DNA from: Cryptomeria japonica
Taxonomy: Eukaryota > Streptophyta > Pinopsida > Cupressales > Cupressaceae
Reading direction: 5' to 3'
Assembly: GCF_030272615.1 (NCBI RefSeq)
Contig: NC_081409.1
Coordinates: forward strand, 646,816,468-646,880,467
Length of the DNA stretch: 64,000 bases
The notes beneath the pieces are model-generated. The model was not told the DNA's origin and ran no database searches. It worked only from the letters and a program-made list of their open reading frames with translations. The stretch's first letter is position 1. The number at the start of each line of letters is the position of its first letter. Positions 1-11,635 of this stretch are shown piece after piece. The translations under genes were made by a program, and so were the position numbers.

Positions 1-1086
1 TAGGAGTTTGTTTGTCACTACGGAGTATGCATTTCGGGATACCTATGTCGATAAAGGGAGGTAGATAGTATGGCATCAGAATAACTTGTTCGGTCAATCT
101 AGCATGTTTTCCCTATGCCGATAGTTAATTATATACCAATGGAGCTTTGAGAAACCGACTTCGGGATTGCTATAGTGATGAACATTTTTTGCAGACCGCA
201 TAACATGAAGGTTAGTCTCAACATGGAAATTGACTAATCTGTGTAGCCCGATGGTCCATATGGACCTTGACCGACCTTGACCATTTGAACTAGATGAAGA
301 ATAAGAGGACAAGTGGCTCCTTGGTGGATAGAACAAATTAGATATGTTGTAATCGGTGATGGTGGATCTCATATAGTCATCAAACCTGTCTGGGTAGATC
401 GATAAGATGATAGTAATCTCATTAATCGGGATTGAGTTGCAGATGCTTGATGGGATCCAAATGATTGATAGAGGTAGGATCAGATTTGGAGTATAGATCA
501 AGCTTGCTAAAAATAGCAACCCAGTGGAAGAAAGTGAATTGAACATAACCCCAAAGGGCAGAAAACAAAGTAGGGTCAGTCGATTCAAAAGATCAAATCC
601 AATCTACTGCAGACCATATTTTAGAAGGGTAGATTCAGATTACTAAGTTTATTAATATATGTACTGATCAACCTGAAGATAGTTAAAACACATTTAATGT
701 ATGCAACTAGTCTGAAATCATTATGTAGACAAAGAATAAGATCTTATTAAAAAAGAGAGTTGAGAGTAGGTAGAGCAGTCTGATATGATTATATGGGAGT
801 AGATGAGAAAGAGATATTTCTAAAACTAAAGACATCTCTTGAAGTTGATTGTGTGAAAGATGTTATGTGCCTAAGTGAAGAGCACTGCTAAATAGTATAG
901 ATAGAGAGAGTTAGAGTGTGAGCAGTTGCAAAAACAGAGTAGTGAGGGTTGTTGTAGCAGCAGAAGATTGAGGACAGAGAGTAGTCTGAGATAGGTGAAG
1001 CTGAGGCATAGTAAAGAAGACAAAAGAGTATAGAACAAAGAAGAAGAACAAATAATTGTTTGTAGAGAACTGATAGAGTGTAATCC
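1..1086 (-). other. Element A internal region downstream of gag, unassigned
   Basis: In the minus-strand direction this follows the Gag-like gene of element A, so it should be the stretch between gag and a possible ORF2. An open frame of 164 codons lies at 94-588 on the minus strand, but it shows no motif I recognise and no match by eye to ORF2 of elements B or F. The element runs off the window edge here, so its 3' half is not visible. Confidence 0.35.
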
Positions 1087-2205
1087 TTAGAAATAGAGAG
1101 TCATTCTCAAGATATGAGAATTTTGTAGTGTTACGAAATTCATTTGTAACCTTGCTTTATCATTGTAAACTTGAATCTTATTATATTTGTTCTTGTTTAC
1201 TAGACCATTGTTACTCATGTTTTTACTTTTGCAGAATTTTGCAATGTGACTAGATTTGTTGCATGCATAATAGACAACACTCCTTTGCATAGGCCTAAAG
1301 TTCATTTGATTAGGTCTCATCCTCCATTGATTTGAAATATGCCCAAACATTCCACAAGCATAACATCTCTTATTCTGAAAGTTGTTCATTACTGTTCTGT
1401 ACATGTTTGACTTATGTCCAAAGTTGTTGCATATTAAACATTGATCGGTAAAGGTAGGACCATTGTTCATCATATTATTCATCCTACTTCTGCATTGCTT
1501 TGCCATATCACTGAATTTACCACAAACAAAACATTTACCATTGTATTTATAGGCAGTAGGTTGTCTTACTGGAGGTTACTTGTTCTTATACTGATGACCA
1601 GACCCGAAGAATTCTCCTTTCTCAAATCTAAGTCCTCACATGTCTTTTCCATGTCTTTGACTTTCTAGCATCTCATCCAACTGGATTGGACTAGCTTTGA
1701 ATTTTTTTTTGTACTCATTAGCAATAGAAAGCTCATCTCTCAGAATTATGATCTACCTTTTAAGTTCGTCTCCATCATTCTTGCATTGCACCAATTCAAG
1801 ATTCAACTGATCATTCTCATATGTCATTCTGCAACATTCATCATATCTGTCCTTCAGTGACTGAGTTAGGGTTTCTTCATTCTTCTTTCGATCTTCTATC
1901 TCCTTTGTCAGCTTCATAACAATGGATTGTATTCCATTCTTCAAAACAACATTCTCTCTAGCCATCTTCTCACATTCATCTGTTTTGTCTTCTAGGGCTT
2001 GATTATCAATGCTTTGTTCTTCTTTCTCCTTCAGCTTATCCATCAATTCCTTTCTCTTGTCTCTAGAAGTGCTCACTTGATCTTTCAGTGTCTTAATGAA
2101 ATCTTTAGATGCATTCAGGTTTCTTTTTCAGGGAACTTACTTCTTTTCTTGTTGCATCAAGAACTTCAAGTGCCACACTAAGTTGTCTTTGCAAACAGAG
2201 TCCAT
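1087..2205 (-). pseudogene. Gag-like coiled-coil / multi-zinc-knuckle protein of element A (decayed)
   Basis: Read on the minus strand, this begins about 55 bases inside the primer site; an ATG at 2205-2203 is a possible start. The N-terminal part (about 2200-1690) is a charged heptad-type coiled coil rich in Lys, Glu and Leu. The C-terminal part (about 1560-1200) has four CCHC-type knuckles, each missing one ligand: a GKFSD core where GH is expected, then knuckles whose last or first Cys is Tyr or Trp. Several stops and frameshifts break the frame. The architecture matches the Gag-like gene of element F at 57928-59280. Knuckles of this kind bind nucleic acid in retroelement Gag proteins, so particle assembly and RNA packaging are inferred. 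No protease or polymerase motif was seen. Confidence 0.72.
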
Positions 2206-2259
2206 TGATTCAATCTTTCGGATCTTCCTCAAGTTATTAGGCTTCTTTAGAGGAACTAG

Positions 2260-2271
2260 GCTCTGATACCA
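2260..2271 (-). promoter_or_regulatory. Primer binding site of element A (initiator tRNA-Met type)
   Basis: The minus strand reads TGGTATCAGAGC two bases inside the LTR end. This is the usual plant Ty1/copia primer site, complementary to initiator tRNA-Met. It fixes the orientation: the LTR at 2274-3417 is the 5' LTR of a minus-strand element. Confidence 0.85.
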
Positions 2272-2273
2272 AT

Positions 2274-3417
2274 TGTTGGAATCAATGAACACTGAGAGGG
2301 GGGCGGGTGAATCAGTGTTCTATAATTTTCAAACTTATAATTTGATTCTTAAACCACCAGATGCATGAGAAAGTAATCAAAGTGCAGAAACATAAAATAA
2401 ACAACCACACAACCATAACACCAAGCTTTTTACGTGGAAACCTGAAAAGGGAAAAACCATGGTGGGATTTGAACCCACAATATTATTATTCTATGGCCAG
2501 TAGTAGAACAATATTAGAGAAAGGGAATGCACTTGCATTCAGGCACACTACCTAGAGCTCACTACTCAAATACAAAATAGGGCTGCAACCTCAGAGAATT
2601 CACTGTCCTAAAAATGAGATATAATAGTAAATACAATGTCTGAACTGGAATACAACATCTATAAATGCCAGGAATTAGTTCCGGTTAGGCTCAAAATGAT
2701 TCGTTGTCACTATTCTGAAAGACTTCTATGTTCTATTTTTCTATCAAATATCGGATCCCCAAGACTCAAGATGCGCATGTGAAACTGCGCTCAATATTCC
2801 CAAAACATTCTCTCTCACACCTTATCTCCCAAAATCATCATCCAAGTCAATCTTATATATCTGCAATGCAAGAATGGATCTCCAACAAGTCGACTTCACA
2901 AAACTACAAAATATGAAATGTGTAGTCTCATGTTGTCTCAATCCACCATAAATCCATATACCGGACCTAAAACATGAGATCACAAGCTTCACACGCAACG
3001 ACACAAACTCCTCCAACACAACACCAATCACCGAAATCATCCCTAGAGCTCCACAATACACATTACCCAACTTGTCCACACAATAACTCTGCTCTTTCGG
3101 AATCACCAGATACTGGACCAAGAATCATGCACTGGAATCAACACTAGAGGCTTGAATTAAAAGATGGTCTGTCTTAAACAACCAATTGACTATCCCAATA
3201 ACCACAACCAAAGTTACATCACCGGAAATGAGTTGTGCTCATTGAATTTGTGCAGTGTGTTCACACTCTCTCGGACTTATGCCTAAAGTCAATATGACTT
3301 CTGGTAGATCAAATCTACAAGTACTAGATAGGATTACTAGACTGAGTTTCCATCAATGACAACCCCTAAGTAATCTCCATACATCTAACATCAGAAAAAG
3401 AGTGTCTCTTGCCAACA
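2274..3417 (-). repeat. 5' LTR of element A (Sirevirus-like, 1144 bp)
   Basis: The plus strand starts TGTTGGAATCAATG and ends TTGCCAACA, giving TG...CA ends. The same family occurs at 28066-29230, with similar length and extensive similarity by eye. It carries the module shared by the Sirevirus-like LTRs of this window: on the minus strand, CCATGGTTTTTCCC followed closely by GTTTCCACGT, at about 2430-2476. The primer site follows directly. The other LTR is outside the window, so the target duplication cannot be tested. Confidence 0.85.
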
Positions 3418-3703
3418 GTTTCTTCCTATGGTTTTGAGGATCTTGTTATGATTCCCCATTTTCTTTCTTCATCAACGTTGATAGTTCACATGGATTCCAA
3501 GACTATTATTGCCTTTCAGATTTGGCTGAGGGATACACTATCAAATTTTTATTCTTTGGATCTTACTCCATACCAATTTGGGCATAGATCCGGCTTGTCA
3601 CCTTCTTGTTTGTTTGATTGGAGTGTGGCATCATCATCTTTCATGGAAAAGGAGACATGTAAGCCATTTTTAGAGATATAATCATTTTTCATGCTTCCCT
3701 TTT
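3418..3703. other. Spacer between element A and the chromovirus
   Basis: This is flanking sequence between two elements. A plus-strand open frame of 90 codons (3409-3681) covers it but begins inside the LTR. No motif is recognisable, and I do not call it a gene. Confidence 0.4.
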
Positions 3704-4496
3704 TGAAGCAGTCATCGGCGAGGAGGGACATCAAAGAGATCAAGCTGGATCAGTCAGCAAGAGTAAACACAATGGAAACACAAAGATATGATGGAGGCAA
3801 TGCAGAACATATTATTTTATTGCATGCAATTTTCTTACATCCAACTGATAATAACCGGGTTACAACATACCGGCTCACAGGCCTAGTAGAATAGGTCACA
3901 ACTGGGACCTTGAATCTTATGATCTATCTTCTATGCACAGTCTAGCTACTTGATTATCCTATTGATTACTTTCCAATACACAATTATATATATATATCGA
4001 TCCAAAGATCCAGTCAGCCCAAAAGGGATCAAAACCCGAAGAACAAGGCCTAACATGAAAATAACAAGGTCGACCTCTGCTAAGAGATTCCTCCAGAAAA
4101 TTCAAAGGATGAAACGTAGATCGTGGGAAAAAGTCAACCAGATGTGAAGGAACATCAGATTCAATGCCCAAGGCTCCACAAGCTTCAGAAGAGGTTTCGG
4201 TAGATCACCATAATAGATCTAGGGAACCGGTAACAAAGGAACAACTGGTAACAGGAAATTGTCATAGAAACCGGTAGCAATATCTTGCCGGAAAATGATC
4301 CAAATGTGATGCTATCTGGAAATAAGAAAGATGATCAAGTCTTCAAGTAGAATCCAACTCCACAAGATCAGGTGAGTCAAAACTGGGACACACAGAAAGG
4401 AAAACAAAAACTGCAAACAAAAAAAAAACCAGAAAGGAAAATGTTTTTTTGGTTGATGCAAGATTGTTGTGAACCAAGGATGCTCCTACATCACAC
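3704..4496 (-). repeat. 3' LTR of the chromovirus
   Basis: The left boundary is TGAAGCAGTCATCGGCG, matching TGAAGCAATCACCGATG at 9127. Similarity is clear up to about 4446 and then weakens; the end at about 4496 (CATCACA) is set by analogy with TTGACA at 9882. It contains a short TA microsatellite near 3985-3998. Confidence 0.8.
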
Positions 4497-4584
4497 ATCC
4501 AGGGTTAATAAAAAAGTGAGCCTCTCACTTTGCTGGGGTCAAAGTAAAACCAAGGCGGTCTACCTCTGACTAACAAATCTAAGA

Positions 4585-4700
4585 TAAATCTTCAACTGGT
4601 TTGTCCTTCTACTTTACAAGATATTCCTTATACTTGTTGCTCCGGGTACTACGCCCAATCCTACTATCAAAAATATCTTCAATTTGATCTGATTCCTTCC
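4585..4700 (-). pseudogene. Chromodomain at the integrase C-terminus
   Basis: The minus strand encodes a YKEYLVK core followed by KDKPVED, the canonical plant chromovirus chromodomain pattern. The conserved Trp of this core is replaced by a TAG stop at 4611-4609. In this family the chromodomain steers integration towards particular histone marks; that role is family knowledge and was not tested here. The domain is short and ends in further stops. Confidence 0.75.
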
Positions 4701-4755
4701 AAGGCAACTGTTTCTCCAAGTCTGCAATACTTTCCTTACTGAATTCTAGTTCATG

Positions 4756-5826
4756 CTACTCATGAAGATCTATAATGTTAAATATAGGTGAAATACTTAG
4801 ACTATCTGGTAACTCCACTTTATATGCAATTCTAGAACTGAACTTCCTCAGAATCTTGCAAGGTCCAAACTTCATCTGCAACTGATTATAAGTTCTAACC
4901 AAAAATCTCTCTCTTCTCAGATATACCATCACTTCATCTCCAACTTCAAATTCCTTATGTCTCCTCTTCTCATCTGCCTTCCCCTTATACTTGTTGTTCA
5001 TGTCCTCCAAATGCTGCTTAACCTGAATATGCAATGCTACCATGTGATCTGCAAAGTCTTCTGCTTCCGAACTTCTTTGGTCTTCACTACTAATGTCTCT
5101 CAATTCTGATATCCCTCTAGGATGCACTCCGGTAACAATCTCAAAAGGTGTTCTTTGGGTACTTCTATTCACTGAATTATTGTAGGCAAACTCTGCTTGT
5201 GCAAGAATCAAATCCCAACTTCTAGTTTTATCTCCAACTAAACATCTTAACAAGTTTCCCAAAGTTTAGTTAACAACTTCTATTTGTCCATCAGTTTGTG
5301 GATGAAAAGTAGAACTGAACTTCAAATTTGTCTTCATCTTCTTTCAAAGTGTTCTCCAAAAATAGCCAACAAACTTAGTGTCTCTGTCTGAAACTATGTT
5401 CTTAGGTAGTCCATGTAATCTCACCATTTTCTTGAAAAATAGGTCTGTTACATGTGATGCATTTGATGTCTTCTTACAAGATATGAAATGAGCCATCTTC
5501 GAGAATCTATCCACTACCACAAATATAGAATCATTCCCTCTTGGTGTTTTAGGCAATCCAAGTACAAAATCCATGCTTATATCCTCCCAAGGTCTTATCG
5601 GTACTGTCAAAGGTTTATACAATCCCACATTCTGACTACTACCATTTGCAACTTGACAAACTCTACAACTCTGCACATATCTCTTAACATCCTTATGAAT
5701 CTAGGGCCAAAAATACTGCTCACTCACCAATGCTACTGTTTTGTCAATGCCAAAATGTCCAGCTAAACCTCCCTTGTGTTTCTCCTTTATCAGATTCTCT
5801 CTCATAGAACTCTTAAGTATGCACAA
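4756..5826 (-). pseudogene. Integrase of the chromovirus (decayed)
   Basis: The minus-strand frame shows the HHCC zinc-binding region (GGLAGHFGIDKT, then CRVC; about 5790-5640). The catalytic core follows: SMDFVLGLP gives the first Asp (about 5570), SDRDTKF the second (about 5385), and a GQIE stretch near 5300 the Glu. The C-terminal part has EVGDEVMVYLRRERF, the GPY/F-like region that precedes the chromodomain. Stops interrupt at about 5700, 5345 and 5265. The enzyme would insert the cDNA into host DNA; this copy is dead. Confidence 0.88.
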
Positions 5827-5989
5827 CTAAATTCCTCTGAATAACATCCCATCCTGAATGAGATAATCCAACCATTTGCTTTTGTCTACAATAACCAGTT
5901 CTCTACATGCTTTCCAAGGTTTTGCAAAATCTGGGTCATCATCATACAAGGTCTTCAAATCTTCAAATCCTAATACTATCACTCTCATC

Positions 5990-6399
5990 TCTATCAACAA
6001 ATTCCTTCTCCTACTTAATGCATCAACAACTTTATTAGATTTCCCACTTCTATGCTTTAACACAAAGGTGTAACTCTGCAAGAATTCTACCCATCTCATA
6101 TGTCTCTGATTCAACTTACTCTGACTGATCAAATACTACAAAGCTTGATGATCTGTATACAAAACAAACTCCTTAGGCAACAAGTAATGTCTCCACGTTT
6201 TCAAGGCTTGAATTATGGCATAAAACTCCTGATCATGCACTAAATATCTCCTTCGGTCATCATTCAATTTCTCACTGAAATAAGCTATTGCTCTCTCTTC
6301 TTGACTCAAGACTACTATTTCTGTTCCACTTGCATCACAATCCACTTGAAATACTTTATTGAAATCCGGTAAAGCTAACACAGGCTACTCAGTCACTTT
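5990..6399 (-). pseudogene. RNase H domain of the chromovirus
   Basis: The minus strand shows [12 protein letters not shown] (first Asp), then [20 protein letters not shown] (Glu) and LYTDHQAL (second Asp), a normal Ty3/gypsy RNase H. A short C-terminal part follows, with KHRSGKSNKVVDALSRR (last Asp region). One in-frame stop separates the two parts near 6134. The domain directly follows RT in the same frame. Confidence 0.88.
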
Positions 6400-7400
6400 T
6401 TGCTTCAACCGTTCAAAACTTTTGTTTGCTCTGGTGGTCCACTTGAATTCCTTCTAATCTCCTCTCATGGTCTCAGTCATAGGGTTACAAATTGAACTGC
6501 AATTTCTGATAAACTTTTGGTAAAAACTAGCCAATCCCTAAAATGATCTTACCTCTCCAATGCTTTTCGGTGTAGGCCATTCAACAATTGCTTTCACTTT
6601 CTCAGGGGCCATCTTCAAACCATCCTCAGATATCACAAATCCCAAATAGACTAATTCATCCTTCATGAAAGTACACTTCTTGATATTGATCAGCAATTTC
6701 TCTTCTCTAAACCTCTACAAAACTTGTCTTAACTACACCAAATGCTCCTCTTTTGTCTTACTAAAAATCAGAATGTCATCCAAATACACAATAACAAACT
6801 TACCCAAGAATTTCTTCAATACCTCATTCATCAGCCTCATGAAAGTACTCGGTGTATTAGTCAATCCAAAAGGCATGGCCAACCATTCATATAGTCCTTC
6901 ATTTGTCTTAAATGTTGTCTTCCACTCATCACCTTCTCTGATCCTGATCTGATGATATCCACTCTTCAAATCTATCTTTGTAAAGTATTTTGCTCCACTC
7001 AAACAGTCCATTATGTCATCCATTGTAGGCAAAGGAAACTGGTATTTCACTGTGATCTTGTTTATTGCTCTTGAATCGGTACACATTCTCCACTCTCCAT
7101 TCTTCTTAGGTACTAATATTGTTGGTACTGCACAAGGGCTGAGGCTCTCCTTGATCAAAACTTTCTTCAACAGCTCCTGCACTTGTCTATTTAGTTCTTC
7201 ATTCTCTGCCAGTGTCAACTGGTGTGTAGCTTAATTAGGCAAACTAGCTCCAGGAACCAAGTCCATGCAATGACTAATACTTCCGAAATGATGTCCTCAT
7301 ATTTTGTCAACAAATATTTTATTTCTTTTGGGTATTCTTCTTCCGGTTCTGGTCTCTTAGTATTCTTAGGAATTAAGGAAAAACACACATTCTCATGTCT
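6400..7400 (-). pseudogene. Reverse transcriptase of the chromovirus (decayed)
   Basis: The minus-strand frame 7218-6733 carries the RT blocks in order: [31 protein letters not shown] with the first catalytic Asp, [13 protein letters not shown], and [11 protein letters not shown] with the YLDD active site (about 6790-6775). The thumb and connection region (6730-6400) is open apart from stops. A frameshift near 7225 separates RT from the protease part. The active-site residues remain although the gene is broken. Confidence 0.9.
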
Positions 7401-7562
7401 CAATCCATCCATGAATTTCCTCCCATCTACCAAACAGATTCTAGCATTCATACAAACTTCATTCTTCAAAGGTTCCTCCAAGGGTAACAAGGTTTGCTTC
7501 ATCCCATTCGCCACAATAGTGTATGTATTCTTCCTCCCATCATAAACTGTCTGTCTATCAAA

Positions 7563-7985
7563 CTACCAAGGTCTACCCAACAAAAGATGACAAATATCCA
7601 TAGGTATAATATCACACAAGACTTCATCATCATAATTCCTAATTTTCAATTTCACCAAACATTGTTCACTTACTAAAAACTTGTGTTCATCCTGAATCCA
7701 TGCTATCTGATAAGTCTTAGGGTGCTTCAATCTCTCCAATTTCAACTTATTCACCATCTCTTCTGAAACAAGATTATCTGAACTACCACTGTCAATAACA
7801 GCTTTACAACACTTACCAGATACCTTACATCTAGTCTTTAACAAATTCTTCCTCTGTAAAGGCTCTTCATCTCCTTCGGTATGACACAAAGCTCTCATCA
7901 TCAACAGTTCTCCATTTTCCAGTTTATTTTCTAATCCGGTGGGGTTTTCTTCCACCACTATTGCTCTTTTGGTAGTCTTGGTCTT
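7563..7985 (-). pseudogene. Aspartic protease of the chromovirus
   Basis: The minus strand reads CCKAVIDSGSSDNLVS (about 7812-7765), the DSG-type active site of retroelement proteases, and later a CHLLLGRPW block near 7565, which normally closes the domain. It is in the same frame as the Gag C-terminus. The enzyme would cut the Gag-Pol polyprotein. Confidence 0.85.
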
Positions 7986-9016
7986 CTTACACTCGAATGC
8001 ACGATGTGCTTCTCCTCCACACTTAAAGAAGGTTCCTCTAAATGTCCTCTTATCTTGTCTTCCAAAATTCTCATTCCGGTAACCATTTGATTCTCTCCTC
8101 CGGTAGAAATTTCTATCATCCTTCTAGTATGAATTATCTTCTTTGCTCACTTCCTTGTCCTTGTTCTGATCTGTACTGGTTCCTGTTCTTTCGGTATATC
8201 CTTTTGCTCCTTGAAATCTTCCTCTGGTAAACCTTTCACCTCTACCTCTTTGTCTTTGTTCATGTCTTTTGTTTAACTTCTCTTCTACCTTTAGGACATA
8301 CTTGTAAGCCTCTTCAACACTCTCCAATTTGATCATACTAAGTTCATCTTGTATAGACATCCGCAATCCATTCAAGTATCTTGCAACTTGTTCAACTTCA
8401 TCATCAACATGTCTAGATCTGATATTCAACTTGTAAAATGCTTCAATGTACTCCTTCACACTAGATTCCTTCTATCTCAAATTCTGCAACTTTCAGAACA
8501 AATCCACTTGATAATCGTCGGCACAAACTTTGATTTCAACTTAGCAATCATATGATCCCATGACTTAATCTTCTCTTTACCTCTTCTTTGTCTATCAACT
8601 TGCAAATTCTCCCACCAAAAAAATGCATGACCTTTCAATCGCGTACAAACATATTTCACCATCCTCTCTTCTATAGTATTTTCAAAATCAAAATACTTCT
8701 CCATCTTTGAGATCTAATCTATCAATTCATCCAAATCTAACTTCCCATCATATTCCAATGGGGTAAAATGAGGTTCAATATTCTCCCTACTAAAAACCCT
8801 CAAAAACATTTCCTCATCCGGATCAACCATTGGTAGGTTTGCTTGTTCTGTCGGGGCTTCTTCTCCTTCATCTTCACTTACATCTTTGATATGTCGGCCT
8901 CTTCTTTGAGCTGTCTCCATGACTTCTAACCGAGCTGCTATTCCTCGCAATATCTTCAACGCAGCAGGGTCTGCATTCCCACATGCTCCACCATTCCTAG
9001 CTTCTCTTCGCGCCAT
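7986..9016 (-). pseudogene. Gag of the chromovirus
   Basis: It starts with MARREARNGG at 9016, about 100 bases inside the primer site. It contains a retrotransposon Gag core (VCTRLKGHAFFWWENL; about 8640-8590), a helical KEYIEAFYKLN region, an Arg/Gly-rich stretch, and a CCHC knuckle at about 8036-7991 whose first Cys is Phe (FFKCGGEAHRAFEC). There is a stop at about 8715 and a frameshift near 8470. Confidence 0.82.
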
Positions 9017-9112
9017 TGTTCATGCTAGTCCTCTGCAGCTGCAAGTTAGATCCGCAATCCGCCACCCTACAACAAAAGTTTTCAGGACACGTAACCTCCG
9101 GAATGAAACTTC

Positions 9113-9124
9113 GCTCTAATACCA
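9113..9124 (-). promoter_or_regulatory. Primer binding site of the chromovirus
   Basis: The minus strand reads TGGTATTAGAGC, one base from the usual initiator tRNA-Met site TGGTATCAGAGC. It lies two bases inside the right-hand LTR, so that LTR is the 5' LTR. Confidence 0.82.
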
Positions 9125-9126
9125 CT

Positions 9127-9882
9127 TGAAGCAATCACCGATGAGGAGGGCCCTCAAATAGATCAATCCGGACCAGTCAGCAAGAGTAAACATAAAAGAA
9201 ACACAAAGATATGATAGAGGCAATGCAGAACAGATTGTTTTATTGCATGAAATTTGATTACATCCAACTGGGTTACAACATACTGGCTCACAGGCCTGGT
9301 AGAATAGGTCACAACCGAGACCTTGAATCTTATGATCTATCTTCTAGCTACTTGATTCTCCTATTGATTACATTCCAATGCACAATTACAAATATATATA
9401 TATATATATATATATCGATCCAAACGATCCAGTCAACCCAAAAGGGATCAAAACTCGAAAACAAGACCTAACATGAAAAAAAATAAGGTCGGCCTCCGCC
9501 AAGAGATTCCTCTAGAAAATCCAAAGAATGAAATGTAGATCGTGGGAAAAGATCGACCACATGCTAAGGAACATTAAAATAAATGCCCAAGGCTCCGCAA
9601 GCTTCGGAAGGGGTTTTGGTAGATCACCAGAATAGGTCCAGGCAACCGGTAACAAAGGAACAACCGGTAACAGGAAATCATCATTGAAACTGGTAGTGAT
9701 ATCTTGTCGGAAAATGATCCAAATGCGATGCAGTCTGGAAATAAGAAAGATGATCAAGTCTTCAACTAGAATCCAACTCCACAGGATCCGGTGAGCCAAA
9801 ACCAGGATACGCAGAAAGGAAAACTGAAACTGCAAACAAAAAACAAAACAGAAAGGAAAATGTTTGAGAACCCTACTTGACA
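9127..9882 (-). repeat. 5' LTR of the chromovirus
   Basis: It pairs with the LTR at 3704-4496. It holds a longer TA microsatellite (about 9393-9415) than its partner. The outer end (TTGACA at 9882) is approximate. Confidence 0.78.
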
Positions 9883-10675
9883 AATAGGGAAGCTAAAGTT
9901 AAGATTGCAAGACACTATATAAGTGGATGGTAGTGGTTTCCTATAACTCCGCAAGACAGGCAGCTAAGTTGAAGTTTTGATTGCAGGTTATTGGGGTGAG
10001 GATGTGTTAATAAGTTCCCATGGTCTCACATAGGCCTAATAAAATATTATCAGCTAATTCGTGGGCTAGTAGTTAATAAGAATAAAGGGTGGTAACTGTC
10101 CAGCGAACCTATGAGGGTTAAGACTTAAGTCAAGTTGAATCCGCATGATGGAGGGGTGTGTTCTAAGCCTTGTGTTTGGTGCCCCATGGTCCTGTTGTGG
10201 GTATGAATAGAGGTTAAGGTCAACAAAATGAAAGAAAATAAACCCCACTATGCATTTGTTAATCAATCCAGTGTTATGTGCACCCAACCCATCCATTACT
10301 CTATGATCAAGGGGGGAGATTTAAACAGAGACACGACTACCAAGTTCACTAGTTTCACACAAGCTAATTGATTGGTGATATGATGGATGGTTCAATTATA
10401 ATCAATGAATAATAAATTCAAAAGTTTTCCTTTCATTTTGATCACCTTACATTCAAAGAAATTAGTTGGTGGAGCTCTACACTTCTGAAGGCGAATTCAA
10501 CAATAGCTAGGGTTTCAAGTATTCAGAAAACCTGTAAGTGATTTGTCTATCAAAAGTAGTGTTTGGAGTGGTATTTGAAGTAGCGTATTGTCTTGCATTT
10601 CCCTTTTTTGTATTTTAGGTAAGTCTATTGTTAGAAGAGGCAAACCCTAGTTATATAGTGTAGTATTTTATCAAA
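9883..10675. other. Unassigned spacer
   Basis: No gene was recognised. A purine run AAGGGGGGAGAT near 10307-10318 resembles a polypurine tract, but no LTR start follows it. The end of the stretch reads like a 5' leader of the ORF at 10676. Confidence 0.3.
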
Positions 10676-11560
10676 ATGGCTCGAAAGACTGAGTCAGCTT
10701 CCCAAATAGAAAAACCTTCGACACCTAAAGAAGAGAAGAGAGTATTACAACAATCCATCTTGGATGTTTTACCCAAATCAATGGATAAGAATCATAAGAA
10801 ATTGTTTAGGGATGTAGTCCAAGGATCTAGGGATACAATAATTCCTATTTCAAGATGGGCTCTGTTTGAATATTTCTTTGCTTGGAGAGAGGAGAAAGTC
10901 CCAGTATCTAACCCCTAGACGTTAGAATTGGCAAACTTAATTGTGCCAAATATTTTCATAGAAGTTTACTTGATCAAACTTTTGGCTTAGAATTACCATG
11001 CAGTATAAAAAACAGTTAGGAAACTTGATGCTTCACCATTGGTAACCTTGGATGAGCTTGCAATTGTAGAGTGTTTTATGTTAAATAAACTAGCCCTTGA
11101 CAAGATTGAACCAAAAAATCTAATTAATGGTTATAAGAGGCTAAGAAAAACCTCTAGCAGAGATGAATTACCAATGTACAAGAAGAAAGGTGCTGACAAT
11201 AGGAAAATGCCACTCCCATCGATTGAATAGGAACCATTCTTGTTTGAAGATTTTGAAAGGTATTTTGCTAGGAATTAGTATTCTTTGTGTGAGGTAATGA
11301 GAAAGGATGCAGAGGACGTAATTCCAATAGATTTGATGATGATGGCAATGAGAATACAACATTTAAAGGTGAATATAGAATTTGACTTTGCCACAAAATT
11401 ATCCTAAGAAATGCATGAGGGATTGTTGAGAGTAAAAGGGAACTTGACCTTGGGTGACTTCAAACATTGTTCTTTTCTTTGTCACTTAAACATATATCAG
11501 AACAGAACTCAGTGGAGTGCAAAATTGGGATTGGAGATGGTGGACAAATAGGGTCAAAGG
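10676..11560 (+). pseudogene. Decayed ORF of unknown function (~290 codons)
   Basis: A single plus-strand frame opens with MARKTESASQ at 10676 and can be followed to about 11550 through roughly seven stops, mostly TAG, with little sign of frameshift. The composition is that of a soluble, charged protein (many Lys, Glu, Leu and Ile); no zinc knuckle, protease or polymerase motif was seen. It has no introns and lies between retrotransposons, so a retroelement-encoded accessory protein or a processed gene copy are both possible. I do not recognise the family. Confidence 0.4.
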
Positions 11561-11635
11561 TTGCTAGTTCAATGCTGGAGTCAATCAGACTCTATTTTGT
11601 TTATTTTTTCTTTTTGTTGAACTTAATATGAAAAA

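Larger units (their letters stand above)
3704..9882 (-). mobile_element. Ty3/gypsy chromovirus, near full length, decayed
   Basis: This minus-strand LTR retrotransposon has both LTRs (3704-4496 and 9127-9882), a primer site next to the right-hand LTR, and the order gag, protease, RT, RNase H, integrase, chromodomain. That order and the C-terminal chromodomain place it among plant chromoviruses. By eye the LTRs are roughly 85-90% alike, with small indels. Only about two frameshifts (near 8470 and near 7225) and several stops break a single long frame. I could not find matching target duplications, because the outer ends of the LTRs are blurred by divergence. Confidence 0.9.

Noticed and set aside
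94-588. 164-codon minus-strand open frame
   Set aside because: No motif and no match by eye to ORF2 or Gag; composition does not look like a conserved protein. Kept only as part of an unassigned region.
3409-3681. 90-codon plus-strand open frame
   Set aside because: Begins inside the LTR of element A and shows no recognisable domain.
9883-9887. Target duplication of the chromovirus
   Set aside because: AATAG on the right does not match CTTTT on the left; the LTR outer ends are uncertain, so no duplication is claimed.
10307-10330. Purine run AAGGGGGGAGAT as a 3' end of a plus-strand LTR element
   Set aside because: No LTR-like start (TG) with a partner repeat follows it.
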